Assembly: GCA_046349315.1 (NCBI GenBank)
Contig: JAXMCQ010000003.1
Location: forward strand, 186,001-250,000
Origin: JAEUMG01 sp046349315
GTDB lineage: Bacteria > Pseudomonadota > Alphaproteobacteria > Rhizobiales > Aestuariivirgaceae
Direction: 5' to 3'
DNA: 64,000 nucleotides
The translations under genes were made by a program, and so were the position numbers. Numbering within the stretch: the stretch's first letter is position 1; each line of letters begins with the position of its first letter. Positions 33,359 to 42,998 of the stretch are shown here, piece after piece. Under the pieces are notes generated by a model, which was given only the letters and a program-made list of their open reading frames with translations, was not told the origin of the DNA and did no database searches.

Positions 33359-34654
33359 TCAGGCGCTGGCGCTGTGCTGGTCTGGGGCTTCGGGAGTTTG
33401 CTCGGCATCATCGCAGACGACCTGGTCGCGCCCGCGATGCTTGGCCGCAAAGAGCCGCCGGTCGGCGCTGGCGATCAGTTCATCGAGGGTATGGGCATGA
33501 TCGGGGTATGTGGCGACACCGGCGCTGATTGTCACCATGCCCGCGGCGGCCTGCGCGCTGCGGGTCTTAACCGCAAGGCGCAACCGCTCGGCCAGAAGAC
33601 TCGCCGCGACATGGCGCGTGTCCTTGCACAAGACGAGGAACTCCTCCCCGCCATAGCGAAATGCGAGATCGCCCTGCCGAATGCCCGATGCGAGTTCGCC
33701 TCCGATAATGGCAAGCGCCTGGTCGCCGGCCGGATGACCAAAGCGGTCATTGATCGACTTGAACCGGTCGGCATCGATAATGAGAAGACTGAGCGGGGTG
33801 TTGCCGCCCCGCGCCGCCGCCAGGGCCTCCGGCGCCAGCCGCTCGAACTGTTCTCGATTGAGAAGCCCGGTCAGAGGATCGATCGCCGAACGCTTGAGCA
33901 AGGCCTCGTATTTCTCGCGATAGGTGAGGGTATCGAACACATCGGCGATGCGTACTTGGCTCCTTTCCGGCCGGCGTTCGAACCACTTGAGATAGAAAGT
34001 GACCAGGAAACTGAAGAACAGCGCCGCGCCGATCTTGGCCACCAGGCCGCCCATAAACACCTGCATGGGTGCGTCATAAAGATAGCGCAGCGCCAGGAAG
34101 AAGCCGACCTGGTCAAAGGCGAGCACCAGTGCGGCGCTCGCGAAGATCCGCAGGAACGCCCATTTCCTGAGGAACTGCCCAAGACGCTCGTAAAGCAGGA
34201 TGATGGCAATGCCGTCGATGAGCAGCAGCGTGGTGCCCCAGATCATCAGGAGGCCCATCTCGTCCAGGAAGGCGAGATCGGCTGGCCGGCCCCCCGGCGA
34301 CAGCATCTCGTGCTGGCGCAGGATGACGACGAGACTGACAAGCAGCAGATTGCCGACGAACAATCCATAGATCGGTTGGCGCACCGTGCTTGCATCCTCG
34401 CGGATGTAAAGAAGCAGCAGCATGATGAGCTTGCCCGAGAACAGCACCGTCGAGCCCGGCGAAATGACCCCGAATGGCAAGGGGATATAAAAAACGGCAG
34501 CGAGATAGGTCTCGAGGAAATGCATGACCCCGAGCGCGCACATAAACAAGCCGATGCCATAGCGATGCCGCGCCCGGAACAGCATCGCCATGACGCTGAA
34601 ATAGACCAGCGCCTCCAGGATCAGGAGCAATGCATTGACGACCGCCATGTTCAT
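33359..34654 (-). CDS. Membrane diguanylate cyclase (GGDEF)
   Basis: A 431-residue protein. Residues 1-230 hold about seven transmembrane helices, and residues 265-425 form a GGDEF domain with the active-site RYGGEEF near residue 335, preceded by an intact I-site RQGD five residues before it. It therefore looks active and product-inhibited, making c-di-GMP at the membrane in response to an unknown signal. The long tail (CDDAEQTPEAPDQHSASA) is unusual but short. Confidence 0.9.
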   Translation of the reverse strand: MNMAVVNALLLILEALVYFSVMAMLFRARHRYGIGLFMCALGVMHFLETYLAAVFYIPLPFGVISPGSTVLFSGKLIMLLLLYIREDASTVRQPIYGLFVGNLLLVSLVVILRQHEMLSPGGRPADLAFLDEMGLLMIWGTTLLLIDGIAIILLYERLGQFLRKWAFLRIFASAALVLAFDQVGFFLALRYLYDAPMQVFMGGLVAKIGAALFFSFLVTFYLKWFERRPERSQVRIADVFDTLTYREKYEALLKRSAIDPLTGLLNREQFERLAPEALAAARGGNTPLSLLIIDADRFKSINDRFGHPAGDQALAIIGGELASGIRQGDLAFRYGGEEFLVLCKDTRHVAASLLAERLRLAVKTRSAQAAAGMVTISAGVATYPDHAHTLDELIASADRRLFAAKHRGRDQVVCDDAEQTPEAPDQHSASA

Positions 34655-34850
34655 AAACCGAGCAAACCCGCGTCCCGCGGCCGCGCACTCTAGTGGTCGG
34701 CGCTTAACAGAAAGTGGAAGCGATAGCCCAATGCCTATGCCGATAAGTGAAAGTTAAAATTGCGTGGCAAGCTGGTTTCTGGCGCCAAATGACAAGAAGC
34801 CGCCAAGATGGGGTGCTAAAGGAAATGACGCCTTTTAGGGATGTCATGCC

Positions 34851-35633
34851 ATGCAGAAACCGGATCGGATTAGGTTTGCGTGTTTGCCTGCAATAGCCGC
34901 AGTCTTGCTCACCATGGGCCACGGCCCGGCTGCAGCCGACGAGGCCTTCGCCAAGCAACGGCTGAAGGCGATGTCGGACTACTTGTCACAGCAGAAGGCA
35001 GTCTCCCTCGACTATGACGCGACTTTGGAACTGGTGACGGCGGACGAGCAGAAGGTCGGGCTGGCGAGTTCCGGAAGCATTGCCTTGAGCCGCCCCGACA
35101 AGATCCGCGCCACCCGGGCCAATGGCTTCACCGATGTCGAACTTGTTTTCGACGGAAAGACCCTTTCTGTCCTTGGCAAGAACGCTAACGTCTTTCTGCA
35201 GAAGGAAATACCGGGCACCGTCGATAATCTTATCGATGAACTTCGCGACAAGTATCAGATTCCCCTGCCCGCGGCCGATCTTCTCTCCACCGATCCTGAA
35301 AAATCGCTGATGGATGGCGTTACGAATATCAAGGATCTGGGCAGCGGGTATATCGGCGGCAAGGAATGCGACCACTTCGCATTTAGGGCGCCGGAAGTCG
35401 ACTGGCAGATATGGATCGCGCAAGGCGAACAGCCCTATCCCTGCCGGTACACCATTACCAGCAAGACAGTGAGCGCGGCGCCGCAATATACAATCGATGT
35501 GAGATCCTGGCGAACGGGTGCGGAGGCAGGATCAGACAATTTCGCCTTCACCGCCCCGGCTGGCGCCACACAGCTGACCGTCGAGAAAGTAACCGAACTC
35601 GGCGACATACCGGCCGTTTTCAATCCCAAATAG
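34851..35633 (+). CDS. DUF2092 family periplasmic protein
   Basis: A 260-residue exported protein (signal ACLPAIAAVLLTMGHGPAAA). The body has the DUF2092 pattern: SLDYDATLELVTADEQKVGLASSGSIALSRPDKIRATRANGFTDVELVFDGKTLSVLGKNANVF, ending FTAPAGATQLTVEKVTELGDIPAVF. The fold resembles LolA-like carriers. It is followed by a 70-residue small exported protein with a 14-base gap, a pairing often seen in this family. Confidence 0.85.
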   Translation: MQKPDRIRFACLPAIAAVLLTMGHGPAAADEAFAKQRLKAMSDYLSQQKAVSLDYDATLELVTADEQKVGLASSGSIALSRPDKIRATRANGFTDVELVFDGKTLSVLGKNANVFLQKEIPGTVDNLIDELRDKYQIPLPAADLLSTDPEKSLMDGVTNIKDLGSGYIGGKECDHFAFRAPEVDWQIWIAQGEQPYPCRYTITSKTVSAAPQYTIDVRSWRTGAEAGSDNFAFTAPAGATQLTVEKVTELGDIPAVFNPK

Positions 35634-35647
35634 GAGCGACCCATAAC

Positions 35648-35860
35648 ATGTCTGGTATCATGCGCCTTGTTTCGGGCCTTACGGCGGCGATAGCGATCCT
35701 CATTCTCTTCGAGATCGGCGGCCAGCTGGTCGCACCGGGCAAAATCGGGCTCGTCGACAAGGCCGAGGCTATCATCGGACGTCCGCTTACGCCAATGAGT
35801 TATGCAGGTGTTGCCCGGCGGACGGTGCGCCGCTGTGCGGTAGGTGTCTACTACTGCTGA
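35648..35860 (+). CDS. Small exported protein of the DUF2092 locus
   Basis: A 70-residue protein with one hydrophobic segment (RLVSGLTAAIAILILFEIGGQLV) and a C-terminus PMSYAGVARRTVRRCAVGVYYC that matches short proteins found beside DUF2092 genes. It ends in two cysteines, possibly for a surface or lipid link. AGGAG lies 11 bases upstream. Function unknown. Confidence 0.6.
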   Translation: MSGIMRLVSGLTAAIAILILFEIGGQLVAPGKIGLVDKAEAIIGRPLTPMSYAGVARRTVRRCAVGVYYC

Positions 35861-35933
35861 GCCTGCAAATGCCGTATAGGGAATAGGCAGCTGCGGCAAA
35901 AAGGTTCGCAGCCCCATGGGACGGCGTTTGTAA

Positions 35934-38144
35934 ATGTTGCATGTTGAAGGAGGGGGAAAGCCTCCTAGGTCAGTGTTTTGGGTTGATCGTGGCCGCCCAT
36001 TAGCCAGAGCCCTGTCGGCTCTCTCGCTGTTTTTGTTACTCATGGCGCTCGCCATGCCGGCGATTTCGGTCCGGGCACAGACCCTTGATGAAGCAGAACC
36101 ATCCGAGACCGTGCCGCCGAATGTCGAAACGCTTCAAAAGCTTTTGGCGGAACCCGACGTTCAGGCCTGGCTGCGAGCTCATGCGATCGCCTCGGAACCT
36201 AAGCATGCCGCTTCCGAGCCGAAGACGGAACATTCGGCGCCGCCCTCTCACCGCTTTGCCGATTACATTGCGTCGATTCGCAATCACTTCTACGGCCTCG
36301 GCGCGGCCATGAAGGACCTGCCGGCGCAATTCGAGCGCGCCGGGCAGATGGTCGTCGAAGATATCGAAGAAAGCGGGGCGCTCGGCCTGCTCGCCCTGCT
36401 CATGATACTCGTCGGCGCTTGCTTTGCAGCCAAGCTCGTCTACCGCAAGGCCACGGTCAAGTTCGTGCAGCAATTTAGGGACGCGAGCCAAGCCACCACC
36501 CGGGAGAAGCTTGCGCTCAGGACAAGACGCTACTTCGTCGAGCTTGGCGAGGTCGCCGCGACCGGTTTGGCTGGAACGGCGGCCTTTTTGGCTTTGGACT
36601 ATTGGCCGGACATCATCGAGCGGATCATTCTTGCTTTCCTCTTGGCCTATATCGGCTGGCTCACTATTCGCGCCACAAGTCGCTATCTCCTGCGAGCCGA
36701 GAGTGGCTTCCGGATAGTTCCGCTCGATGAGCAAGCAGCCAATTTCTGGGCGAAGCAGATCAATATTCTCGCCGGCCTTTTGACCTTCGGCTCGGCCACA
36801 GTACTCTCGATCTGTCTTCTCGGTTTCTCCGACGAGGCTTGTGAAGTTATAGCCTATGCGCTCGGTCTCTTGATCCTTACGCTTGCGCTCTACACCTTCC
36901 ACGCTGGAATTCGCGTCCCGGATGGCGAACGCCGCGAAACCGTACGCCGCTCGGGCTCGCTTTTTCTATCGCTGAGCCTCATCGTCCTCTGGTGCCTTTG
37001 GGCACTCGGCGCGACACCGGTCTTCTTGATGGGCCTCATACTTCTCGGAACGGTCTATGCCATCAAACTCATGAGTCAGTGTGTGGATCATTGCTTCGGC
37101 GATGCCGATGACTCGCTGGTCGTTATGGGAAATCCCAAGCTCACGGCGGTGCTGATCGAACGCACGATACGGTTCGGATTAATACTGCTGGCCCTCGGTC
37201 TGACCGTGTGGGCGTGGGACGTCGATTTCGTGGCGCTCAATTCCGTCGACTCCCGGATCGGGCGCTTGGTTCACGGGTTGATACTCGCCGGCATCATCCT
37301 GCTCGCCGCGAACTTCTCCTGGAGCATGTTGCGCACTCTCATCGATCAGCAGATCGCCCGCGTGCGCGCGGGCACTGTCGATCCGCAACAAGCGAACCGC
37401 TTTGCGACCCTGTTGCCGGTGCTGCGCAACTTCCTCTGGGCGGCGATCGCCGCCTTCGCGGTCCTGATGGCGCTTTCGGAGCTTGGCGTCGAAGTCGCCC
37501 CGCTCATCGCGGGCGCCGGTGTCGCCGGTGTCGCAATCGGCTTTGGCGCGCAAACCCTGGTCAAGGATATCATCAGCGGCATCTTCTATCTCGTCGATGA
37601 CGCTTTCCGTGTCGGCGAGTACATAGAAAGCGGAAGCTACAAAGGCACGGTCGAATCCTTCAGCCTGCGTTCCGTTCGGCTTCGGCACAATCGCGGCCCG
37701 ATCTTCACCGTGCCCTTCGGTGTCCTGGGCGCCGTTCAGAACATGAGCAGGGACTGGGTCATCGAGAAACTGAGACTGACGATCACCTACGACTCCGATG
37801 TCGAGAAGGCGCGCAAGATTATCAAACGGATCGGGCTCGAACTCGCCGAGGATCCGGATCTGAAATCCGTAACTATCGAACCGCTCAAGATGCAGGGTGT
37901 CGAAGACTTCGGCGACTATGGCGTCGTCCTCACATTGAAATTGAAGACCAAGCCAGGCCAGCAATTCCAGGTTCGTCGCCGCGCCATGGTTTTGATCAAG
38001 CGGGAATTCGAAGCAAACGGAATCAAGTTCGCATCGCCATCCGTCCAGGTCACCGGCACGACAACCCCTTCGGCAGACCAGCAACGCGAAATGGTGGCCG
38101 CTCATGCGATCGTTGCGGCAGCAAAGGCAGTTCCCGCGAGCTAA
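35934..38144 (+). CDS. Mechanosensitive channel, MscS superfamily (large)
   Basis: A 736-residue channel. A signal and short disordered region are followed by about ten predicted membrane helices (145 onward) and the MscS core near residue 500: LIAGAGVAGVAIGFGAQTLVKDIISGIFYLVDDAFRVGEYIE, with the cytoplasmic beta and alpha/beta domains to 700. It should release osmolytes under tension. The ribosome-like GGAGGGGG at 35948 lies inside the frame just downstream of the ATG at 35934; a GTG at 35972 is an alternative start. The 5' hairpin GGAGG/CCTCC could modulate initiation. Confidence 0.88.
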   Translation: MLHVEGGGKPPRSVFWVDRGRPLARALSALSLFLLLMALAMPAISVRAQTLDEAEPSETVPPNVETLQKLLAEPDVQAWLRAHAIASEPKHAASEPKTEHSAPPSHRFADYIASIRNHFYGLGAAMKDLPAQFERAGQMVVEDIEESGALGLLALLMILVGACFAAKLVYRKATVKFVQQFRDASQATTREKLALRTRRYFVELGEVAATGLAGTAAFLALDYWPDIIERIILAFLLAYIGWLTIRATSRYLLRAESGFRIVPLDEQAANFWAKQINILAGLLTFGSATVLSICLLGFSDEACEVIAYALGLLILTLALYTFHAGIRVPDGERRETVRRSGSLFLSLSLIVLWCLWALGATPVFLMGLILLGTVYAIKLMSQCVDHCFGDADDSLVVMGNPKLTAVLIERTIRFGLILLALGLTVWAWDVDFVALNSVDSRIGRLVHGLILAGIILLAANFSWSMLRTLIDQQIARVRAGTVDPQQANRFATLLPVLRNFLWAAIAAFAVLMALSELGVEVAPLIAGAGVAGVAIGFGAQTLVKDIISGIFYLVDDAFRVGEYIESGSYKGTVESFSLRSVRLRHNRGPIFTVPFGVLGAVQNMSRDWVIEKLRLTITYDSDVEKARKIIKRIGLELAEDPDLKSVTIEPLKMQGVEDFGDYGVVLTLKLKTKPGQQFQVRRRAMVLIKREFEANGIKFASPSVQVTGTTTPSADQQREMVAAHAIVAAAKAVPAS

Positions 38145-38163
38145 GGCCTCACTGACGGCGCAG

Positions 38164-39171
38164 TCAGACGGAATCGCGGATCAATGGTGTCGTCGAACAA
38201 TGGATGCCGCCACCGTTCAATTGCATTTTCGAGTATGGCAGGACGGCCCACCTCACTCCGTGACGAGCGAGGGTATCGAGCGTCCGGTTGGTCGCACCCT
38301 CTGGCATGATCAGTTCGCCGGGCGCGACGGCAAGCGAGTTGATGATCCATTTGTCGTCGGCAGGAGAGATCTCCACCGTACGAATTTTCAGTGCCTTGAG
38401 CGTCTCGAGAAACGAATAAGGTAGTCCGAATGGATCGACGAGTGCCAGATCGCGATCGACCATCAGGAATGAACCGTCGATGTGGATATCATAGCCGACA
38501 AGATCGATGATGATGAGCTCGACGCCCTGGCGCTTGAGCACTTCGCCGACCTGCTCAGCCCCTTCGCGATTGACGCGAATGCCGCAGCCAATGACGGCGG
38601 TACGCGGATTAAGCCACGCAAAGCTGCCGCCCTCCATAAGCGCGGTTCCACTCAACGTCCTCAGGATCGGAACACCAAGCCGCGCCAATGTACGCGTGGC
38701 GGCAAGCTCCTCGCCGCGCCGCACACGCGTTCCCATTCGGCAGACGATTGCGCCGCCCTTGACCATGATCAGCGGGTCGCGCGTGTAGCAGGATTTGAGC
38801 CGCTTGCCCGGATCGCCGTCGACATACTCGATCTCGACACCATGCGACTTGAGCGCGGCAACGAGCGCATCATGCTGTGCTTGCATTTCGGCGACAGGAG
38901 GCACGGTATCGCTCTGGAAATACCAACCCGCCTCGAGATCGCCAAACGACCCGATAGCCTCGATCCGCTTGGTGGGATCGATTACCGCCATCTCCGATCC
39001 TGGGCGGTGCATCAGCACCGATCGAATCCGCCCGACGTCATTGTCGATGCCCCAAGCCCTGCCCCAATGCGCACGAAGCTCAGCTTCATCCTCGAAAGGC
39101 GGATCGCCTGGCGTTGCGAACATCCGCACCGTCTCATTGTAAATCCAGCCTGGTGGCGCCTTGTCTGCCAT
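38164..39171 (-). CDS. Dimethylarginine dimethylaminohydrolase / amidinotransferase-fold enzyme
   Basis: A 335-residue enzyme of the pentein fold. Visible features: YTRDPLIMVKGGAIVCRMGTRVRRGEE, LMEGGSFAWLN, DIHIDGSFLMVDRDLALVDP and the catalytic Cys325 in GGGIHCSTTPL. That set fits DDAH/arginine deiminase-like guanidino hydrolases. The start at 39171 (MADKAPPGW) is the standard family beginning; the frame continues to 39231 without a better site. It is followed by an EamA transporter on the same strand. Confidence 0.85.
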   Translation of the reverse strand: MADKAPPGWIYNETVRMFATPGDPPFEDEAELRAHWGRAWGIDNDVGRIRSVLMHRPGSEMAVIDPTKRIEAIGSFGDLEAGWYFQSDTVPPVAEMQAQHDALVAALKSHGVEIEYVDGDPGKRLKSCYTRDPLIMVKGGAIVCRMGTRVRRGEELAATRTLARLGVPILRTLSGTALMEGGSFAWLNPRTAVIGCGIRVNREGAEQVGEVLKRQGVELIIIDLVGYDIHIDGSFLMVDRDLALVDPFGLPYSFLETLKALKIRTVEISPADDKWIINSLAVAPGELIMPEGATNRTLDTLARHGVRWAVLPYSKMQLNGGGIHCSTTPLIRDSV

Positions 39172-39256
39172 GAAGAACCTGTGTCGATGACCAACCCAGC
39201 AGCATCCTCGCAAATTGCCGTTGCTTTGCAACTCGTCCGGCGGTTTTCAAACCCGT

Positions 39257-40108
39257 TTATGCTTGCTGGGCGCCTCTGTTGAGTGTCGCAATGAGCAAGC
39301 CGGCGATGACGATCAGCGCGCCCATGAGACCGACAGGCGACGGGAACTCACCCAGAAGCACGATCGCCAGTCCTGTTGCGATAACCGGTTGTCCATAGGC
39401 CGTTATGGCGACGAGCGTGGTCGGCAATTTGGACAGTGCAACATTGTACAGAGCATAGCTGGTGAAAGTCAGGAGGCCATAGATTGCAAGATAGCCCCAC
39501 CCGTATGCATTATGCGGGATGATGACCTCTTCGAAAATTCCGAACGGCAATGCGCCCAGGGCACCGCCGAGGATCACCCAAGGCGTCACCGAGCGGCTGT
39601 CGATGCGCTGGACGAGCCCTGCCGACAGCAGCAATGAGCCTGCATAGAAGACAGCGGCAGCGAGCGCCATCAGATCGCCGGTGAGGCTCGATTCCCCGCC
39701 TTTGCCGCTAAACGCGATCACCGCGGTGCCGACGAACGCGACAAAGCCTCCGATCAGCAATCTGTTGTCCGGGCGCCTTCCGAAGAGCCCGATCTCCGCG
39801 ATGGCGACGATGATCGGAAACAGCATGACGAGGACAGTCGCTTCCATGACCGAGGTCATGAGGATCGCATTGTTCCAAAGCACCAGGTCCCAACCGAGCA
39901 GAAAGCCGCTCAGCAGTGCCAGGAACACGTCACGTGGTTTGAGCATGATGCCGATGCGCCCGAGCCAAAGGGCGAACGGGAACGCGATGGCGAGCCTCCA
40001 GAAGCCGGTCGCGGCGGGATCGACCGGGCTTTCGCGGACCAAGACAGGACCGATCCCCGCGATGACGATCGCGAAGAAAAGCAAGTGCATCGGCTTTAAT
40101 CTGGGCAT
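39257..40108 (-). CDS. EamA/DMT family transporter
   Basis: A 283-residue ten-helix transporter with two EamA repeats (helices from residues 7 and 140). Sequence marks: FFAIVIAGIGPVLVRESPVDPAATGFWRLAIAFP and LLTFTSYALYNVALSKLPTTLVAITAYGQPVIATGLAIVLLGEFPSPVGLMGALIVIAGL. Substrate unknown; members export amino acids or metabolites. The ATG at 40108 is chosen over a longer frame to 40240 that lacks a site and would extend into the tRNA flank. Confidence 0.88.
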   Translation of the reverse strand: MPRLKPMHLLFFAIVIAGIGPVLVRESPVDPAATGFWRLAIAFPFALWLGRIGIMLKPRDVFLALLSGFLLGWDLVLWNNAILMTSVMEATVLVMLFPIIVAIAEIGLFGRRPDNRLLIGGFVAFVGTAVIAFSGKGGESSLTGDLMALAAAVFYAGSLLLSAGLVQRIDSRSVTPWVILGGALGALPFGIFEEVIIPHNAYGWGYLAIYGLLTFTSYALYNVALSKLPTTLVAITAYGQPVIATGLAIVLLGEFPSPVGLMGALIVIAGLLIATLNRGAQQA

Positions 40109-40265
40109 CGGCCGGGGGTCAGGAGACTGGGCAAAATGGTTGCAAGATTGGCAAAGCCTCCTACTGACTTGCGCCCCGCAGGCAAGACAAATGATGCAGT
40201 CCCGGAGGCCGGACCCGAGGCTTGCACTCGCCACCATCACCCGGTATAGGGCTCCGGCAATTGGC

Positions 40266-40340
<75 letters not shown>

Positions 40341-40453
40341 TCCTTTCCCAGGCTCCCAGCAAATTGATGGCCGCTCCGCAGAGGCCTATTCGATTTCCGC
40401 CCGTCCCAACGTAGGATCGCGGGCAAGTTCGGTCCACAAACTGGGAAATTGCC

Positions 40454-41563
40454 ATGAAGCTCAAGGACGCGTGCGTTGCCTTTTTGATTCTGGGGGCTGC
40501 TTTCGGACTGCAATTCATCCCCGCCGCACGGGCGAGCATCTATGGATCAACCGGGATAAGGCAGGATCTCCAGTCGCTCATCGCAGCGGACCCGGCGATC
40601 GGCAAGGCACTCACGGCCTCTTTGCGAAAAGCCGACTGGAAGGGCATATCGACGCTTGATCAGTTTTTCGATTTCGTCGACGAAACCGTGCGGATGGTCC
40701 CGACGGAGCAGAACGGGTTGGCGCAGATCCGCCCCTTCTTCTTCATGATCGGACAATCCGCGGAATTGAAGACCAATACGGCTTTTCAAGACTGGGTGAA
40801 GAGATATGTCGCGACGTGGGGCGACTTTCTTGATTCGCCCGCTTCCATCGCGGGCCTCGATACATTCCTGAAGGATCCGGCCCTGCATATGGAGGATTAT
40901 TACGTCGCCCCGAGCGGCTGGCTCACTTTCAATCAGTTCTTTGCGCGCAACGTCAAACCGGGCAAACGGCCGATCGCCGGAATTGGCGACGATCACGTAG
41001 TCGTTTCCCCCGCCGACGGCATCCTGAAAGACGTGCTGCCTGTCACCGACGATTCTCGGGTCGTCGCCAAGGGCATATCCTATTCGATCAAGGACCTGCT
41101 TGCCGGCAGTCCCTATAGCGATGCGTTCGCCGGAGGACTGTTCACTCATTCCTTCCAGGAAGTCAGCGACTACCACCACTATCACGTGCCCTTCGGGGGC
41201 AAGGTGGTGGAGAAACGCAATATCTCGGGACCGATCTGGCTCGACGTCGCCAAGTCCGATGATGGCGCCCTGAGCGTCGTTGCCGGCGATGGGTTTCAAT
41301 GGCGGCAGGAACGCGGTCTCATCGTACTAGAGACCAAGGACATGGGCCTCGTCGCAATCCTGCCTATTGGCATGGGACACGTTGGAAGCGTCGTTCTCAC
41401 ACCCGATCTCGGCGCGGAACTCTACAAGGGCGAGCAGTTCGGCTTCTTTCAGTTCGGCGGCTCGGACGTCGTTACCGTCTTCCAGAAGGACAAGGTGAAG
41501 ATCACCGCCAAACTTGGACAGCACTATCGTCAGGGCGAACAGCTCGGAACGGCGGCCGAATAA
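40454..41563 (+). CDS. Secreted phosphatidylserine-decarboxylase-like protein
   Basis: A 369-residue protein of the PSD family (Pfam PF02666-like), with VSPADGILKDVLP near residue 185 and FTHSFQEVSDYHHYHVPFGGKVVEKR. The C-terminal FGGSDVVTVFQ holds a G-S pair near residue 337 where these enzymes self-cleave to make their pyruvoyl cofactor (usual motif LGST or GGST). Unusually it starts with a signal peptide (DACVAFLILGAAFGLQFIPAARA) instead of a membrane anchor, and a 110-residue N-terminal extension precedes the domain. It may decarboxylate an envelope phospholipid or amino-acid ester. Confidence 0.8.
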   Translation: MKLKDACVAFLILGAAFGLQFIPAARASIYGSTGIRQDLQSLIAADPAIGKALTASLRKADWKGISTLDQFFDFVDETVRMVPTEQNGLAQIRPFFFMIGQSAELKTNTAFQDWVKRYVATWGDFLDSPASIAGLDTFLKDPALHMEDYYVAPSGWLTFNQFFARNVKPGKRPIAGIGDDHVVVSPADGILKDVLPVTDDSRVVAKGISYSIKDLLAGSPYSDAFAGGLFTHSFQEVSDYHHYHVPFGGKVVEKRNISGPIWLDVAKSDDGALSVVAGDGFQWRQERGLIVLETKDMGLVAILPIGMGHVGSVVLTPDLGAELYKGEQFGFFQFGGSDVVTVFQKDKVKITAKLGQHYRQGEQLGTAAE

Positions 41564-41564
41564 T

Positions 41565-41924
41565 TCAGGCCGCGATCATGCGATCGACCTCGGCGACGAG
41601 ATCGCGCAGGTGGAACGGCTTGGACAGGATTTTCGCATCCTTCGGCGCCTTGGAATCAGGATGGAGCGCCACCGCCGCAAAGCCGGTGATGAACATGATC
41701 TTGAGCGAGGGGTCGAGTTCGGCGGCCCGCCGTGCGAGCTCGATGCCGTCCATTTCCGGCATCACGATGTCGGTCAGCAGCAGGTCGAAATCGGCTTGCT
41801 TGATTTCCTCGAAAGCGCTGGCGCCCTCGGCGAAGGAGGTCACTTGATGGCCGGCCCGCTCCAGCGCCCTGGCGAGGAAACGGCGCATGTCCTCATCGTC
41901 CTCCGCCAGAATGATCTTCGCCAT
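41565..41924 (-). CDS. cpdR: Single-domain response regulator CpdR
   Basis: A 119-residue receiver with no output domain. The sequence MAKIILAEDDEDMRRFLARALERAGHQVTSFAEGASAFEEIKQADFDLLLTDIVMPEMDG places the phosphorylatable Asp at residue 52, as in Caulobacter CpdR (Asp51). Unphosphorylated CpdR loads the ClpXP protease at the cell pole to drive cell-cycle proteolysis. It is convergent with the PSD-like gene, two bases from its stop, and divergent from the next gene. Confidence 0.92.
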   Translation of the reverse strand: MAKIILAEDDEDMRRFLARALERAGHQVTSFAEGASAFEEIKQADFDLLLTDIVMPEMDGIELARRAAELDPSLKIMFITGFAAVALHPDSKAPKDAKILSKPFHLRDLVAEVDRMIAA

Positions 41925-42082
41925 AACCACGCAAAATCCTGAAAATCGCCGTCGCCGCCCAAAACGGCAGCGCGTTGGACGATTCCGCCACATTAGGAGC
42001 CAACTGTAAATGCCGGGTGAAGCGGTTTACAGCCGCGCAACGGATGCCTAAGAATAGCGGTGCGAACTGACAACGGACCGCA

Positions 42083-42982
42083 ATGCCCGTCAACTGGCAG
42101 CAGGAATTCAGCAACAAGCCTTTCGAAATCGTCGCGCCGCGGCAATGGACGGCACCCGCGGTCTTCAATTCACCGCATAGCGGGGCGTGCTACCCGGCGG
42201 CCTTCATGGCCCTCTCCCGTCTGGATCCGGTGGCGCTGCGCAAATCCGAAGACTGCTATATTGACCGGCTCTTCGATTGCGCGATCGAATTGGGAGCCCC
42301 GCTCCTCAAAGCCCACTTCCCGCGCGCCTATCTTGACGTCAACCGGGAACCCTATGAACTCGATCCGCGCATGTTCCGCGAGGATCTTCCGGGCTATGCC
42401 AACACAAGCTCGGTACGGGTTGCGGCCGGCCTGGGTACTGTTCCGCGCATCGTATGTGAAGGCGAGGAAATCTACCGCCTGCCCTTGCGCCTCGACGAGG
42501 TAAGCCAGCGCATCGACACTATTTATCGCGCCTATCATCGCACGCTCTCAGGCCTTACATCGCAGGTTTACGATTCCTTTGGTGCCGTGCTGCTTGTCGA
42601 TTGCCACTCCATGCCGTCATCGGCGGCCAATCTCGTCAGCACCAACGAGAGCATTGTCGATATCGTGCTTGGTGACCGCCATGGCGCCGCCTGCGGGGAA
42701 GCCATCACCGGTCTCCTTGAGGAACTCTTGCGTGCCCAGGGCCTCAAAGTGGTGCGCAACAAGCCCTATGCCGGCGGCTTCATAACCCAAAGCCATGGTA
42801 ACCCGCTCAATGGCCGGCACGCGCTTCAGATCGAAGTGAACCGGGCGCTCTACATGTCGGAACGGACCTTGGAGACCACTGCGAATTTTGTTGTTCTTCA
42901 GCGCATTCTTGGTGCAGCTTTACAGTCGCTCGTTCAGGAATTGGACGGGCTGCTGAAGCCGCTCCGGCTCGCCGCGGAATAG
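42083..42982 (+). CDS. N-formylglutamate amidohydrolase (second paralogue)
   Basis: A 299-residue FGase-family protein, longer than the one at 28951. It has VFNSPHSGACYPAAF near residue 28, LDVNREPYELDPRMF, LLVDCHSMPSS and GFITQSHGNPLNGRHALQIEVNRALYM, with the family's His and Glu residues. It could hydrolyse N-formyl or N-acyl glutamate and similar amides. It lies between cpdR and hisN, a conserved alphaproteobacterial order. Confidence 0.88.
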   Translation: MPVNWQQEFSNKPFEIVAPRQWTAPAVFNSPHSGACYPAAFMALSRLDPVALRKSEDCYIDRLFDCAIELGAPLLKAHFPRAYLDVNREPYELDPRMFREDLPGYANTSSVRVAAGLGTVPRIVCEGEEIYRLPLRLDEVSQRIDTIYRAYHRTLSGLTSQVYDSFGAVLLVDCHSMPSSAANLVSTNESIVDIVLGDRHGAACGEAITGLLEELLRAQGLKVVRNKPYAGGFITQSHGNPLNGRHALQIEVNRALYMSERTLETTANFVVLQRILGAALQSLVQELDGLLKPLRLAAE

Positions 42983-42998
42983 AAAAACCAGCGCGGGC

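Noticed and set aside
33344..34693. A 449-codon frame on the plus strand opposite the diguanylate cyclase
   Set aside because: It is a high-GC shadow frame; the minus strand encodes a full GGDEF protein with intact motifs.
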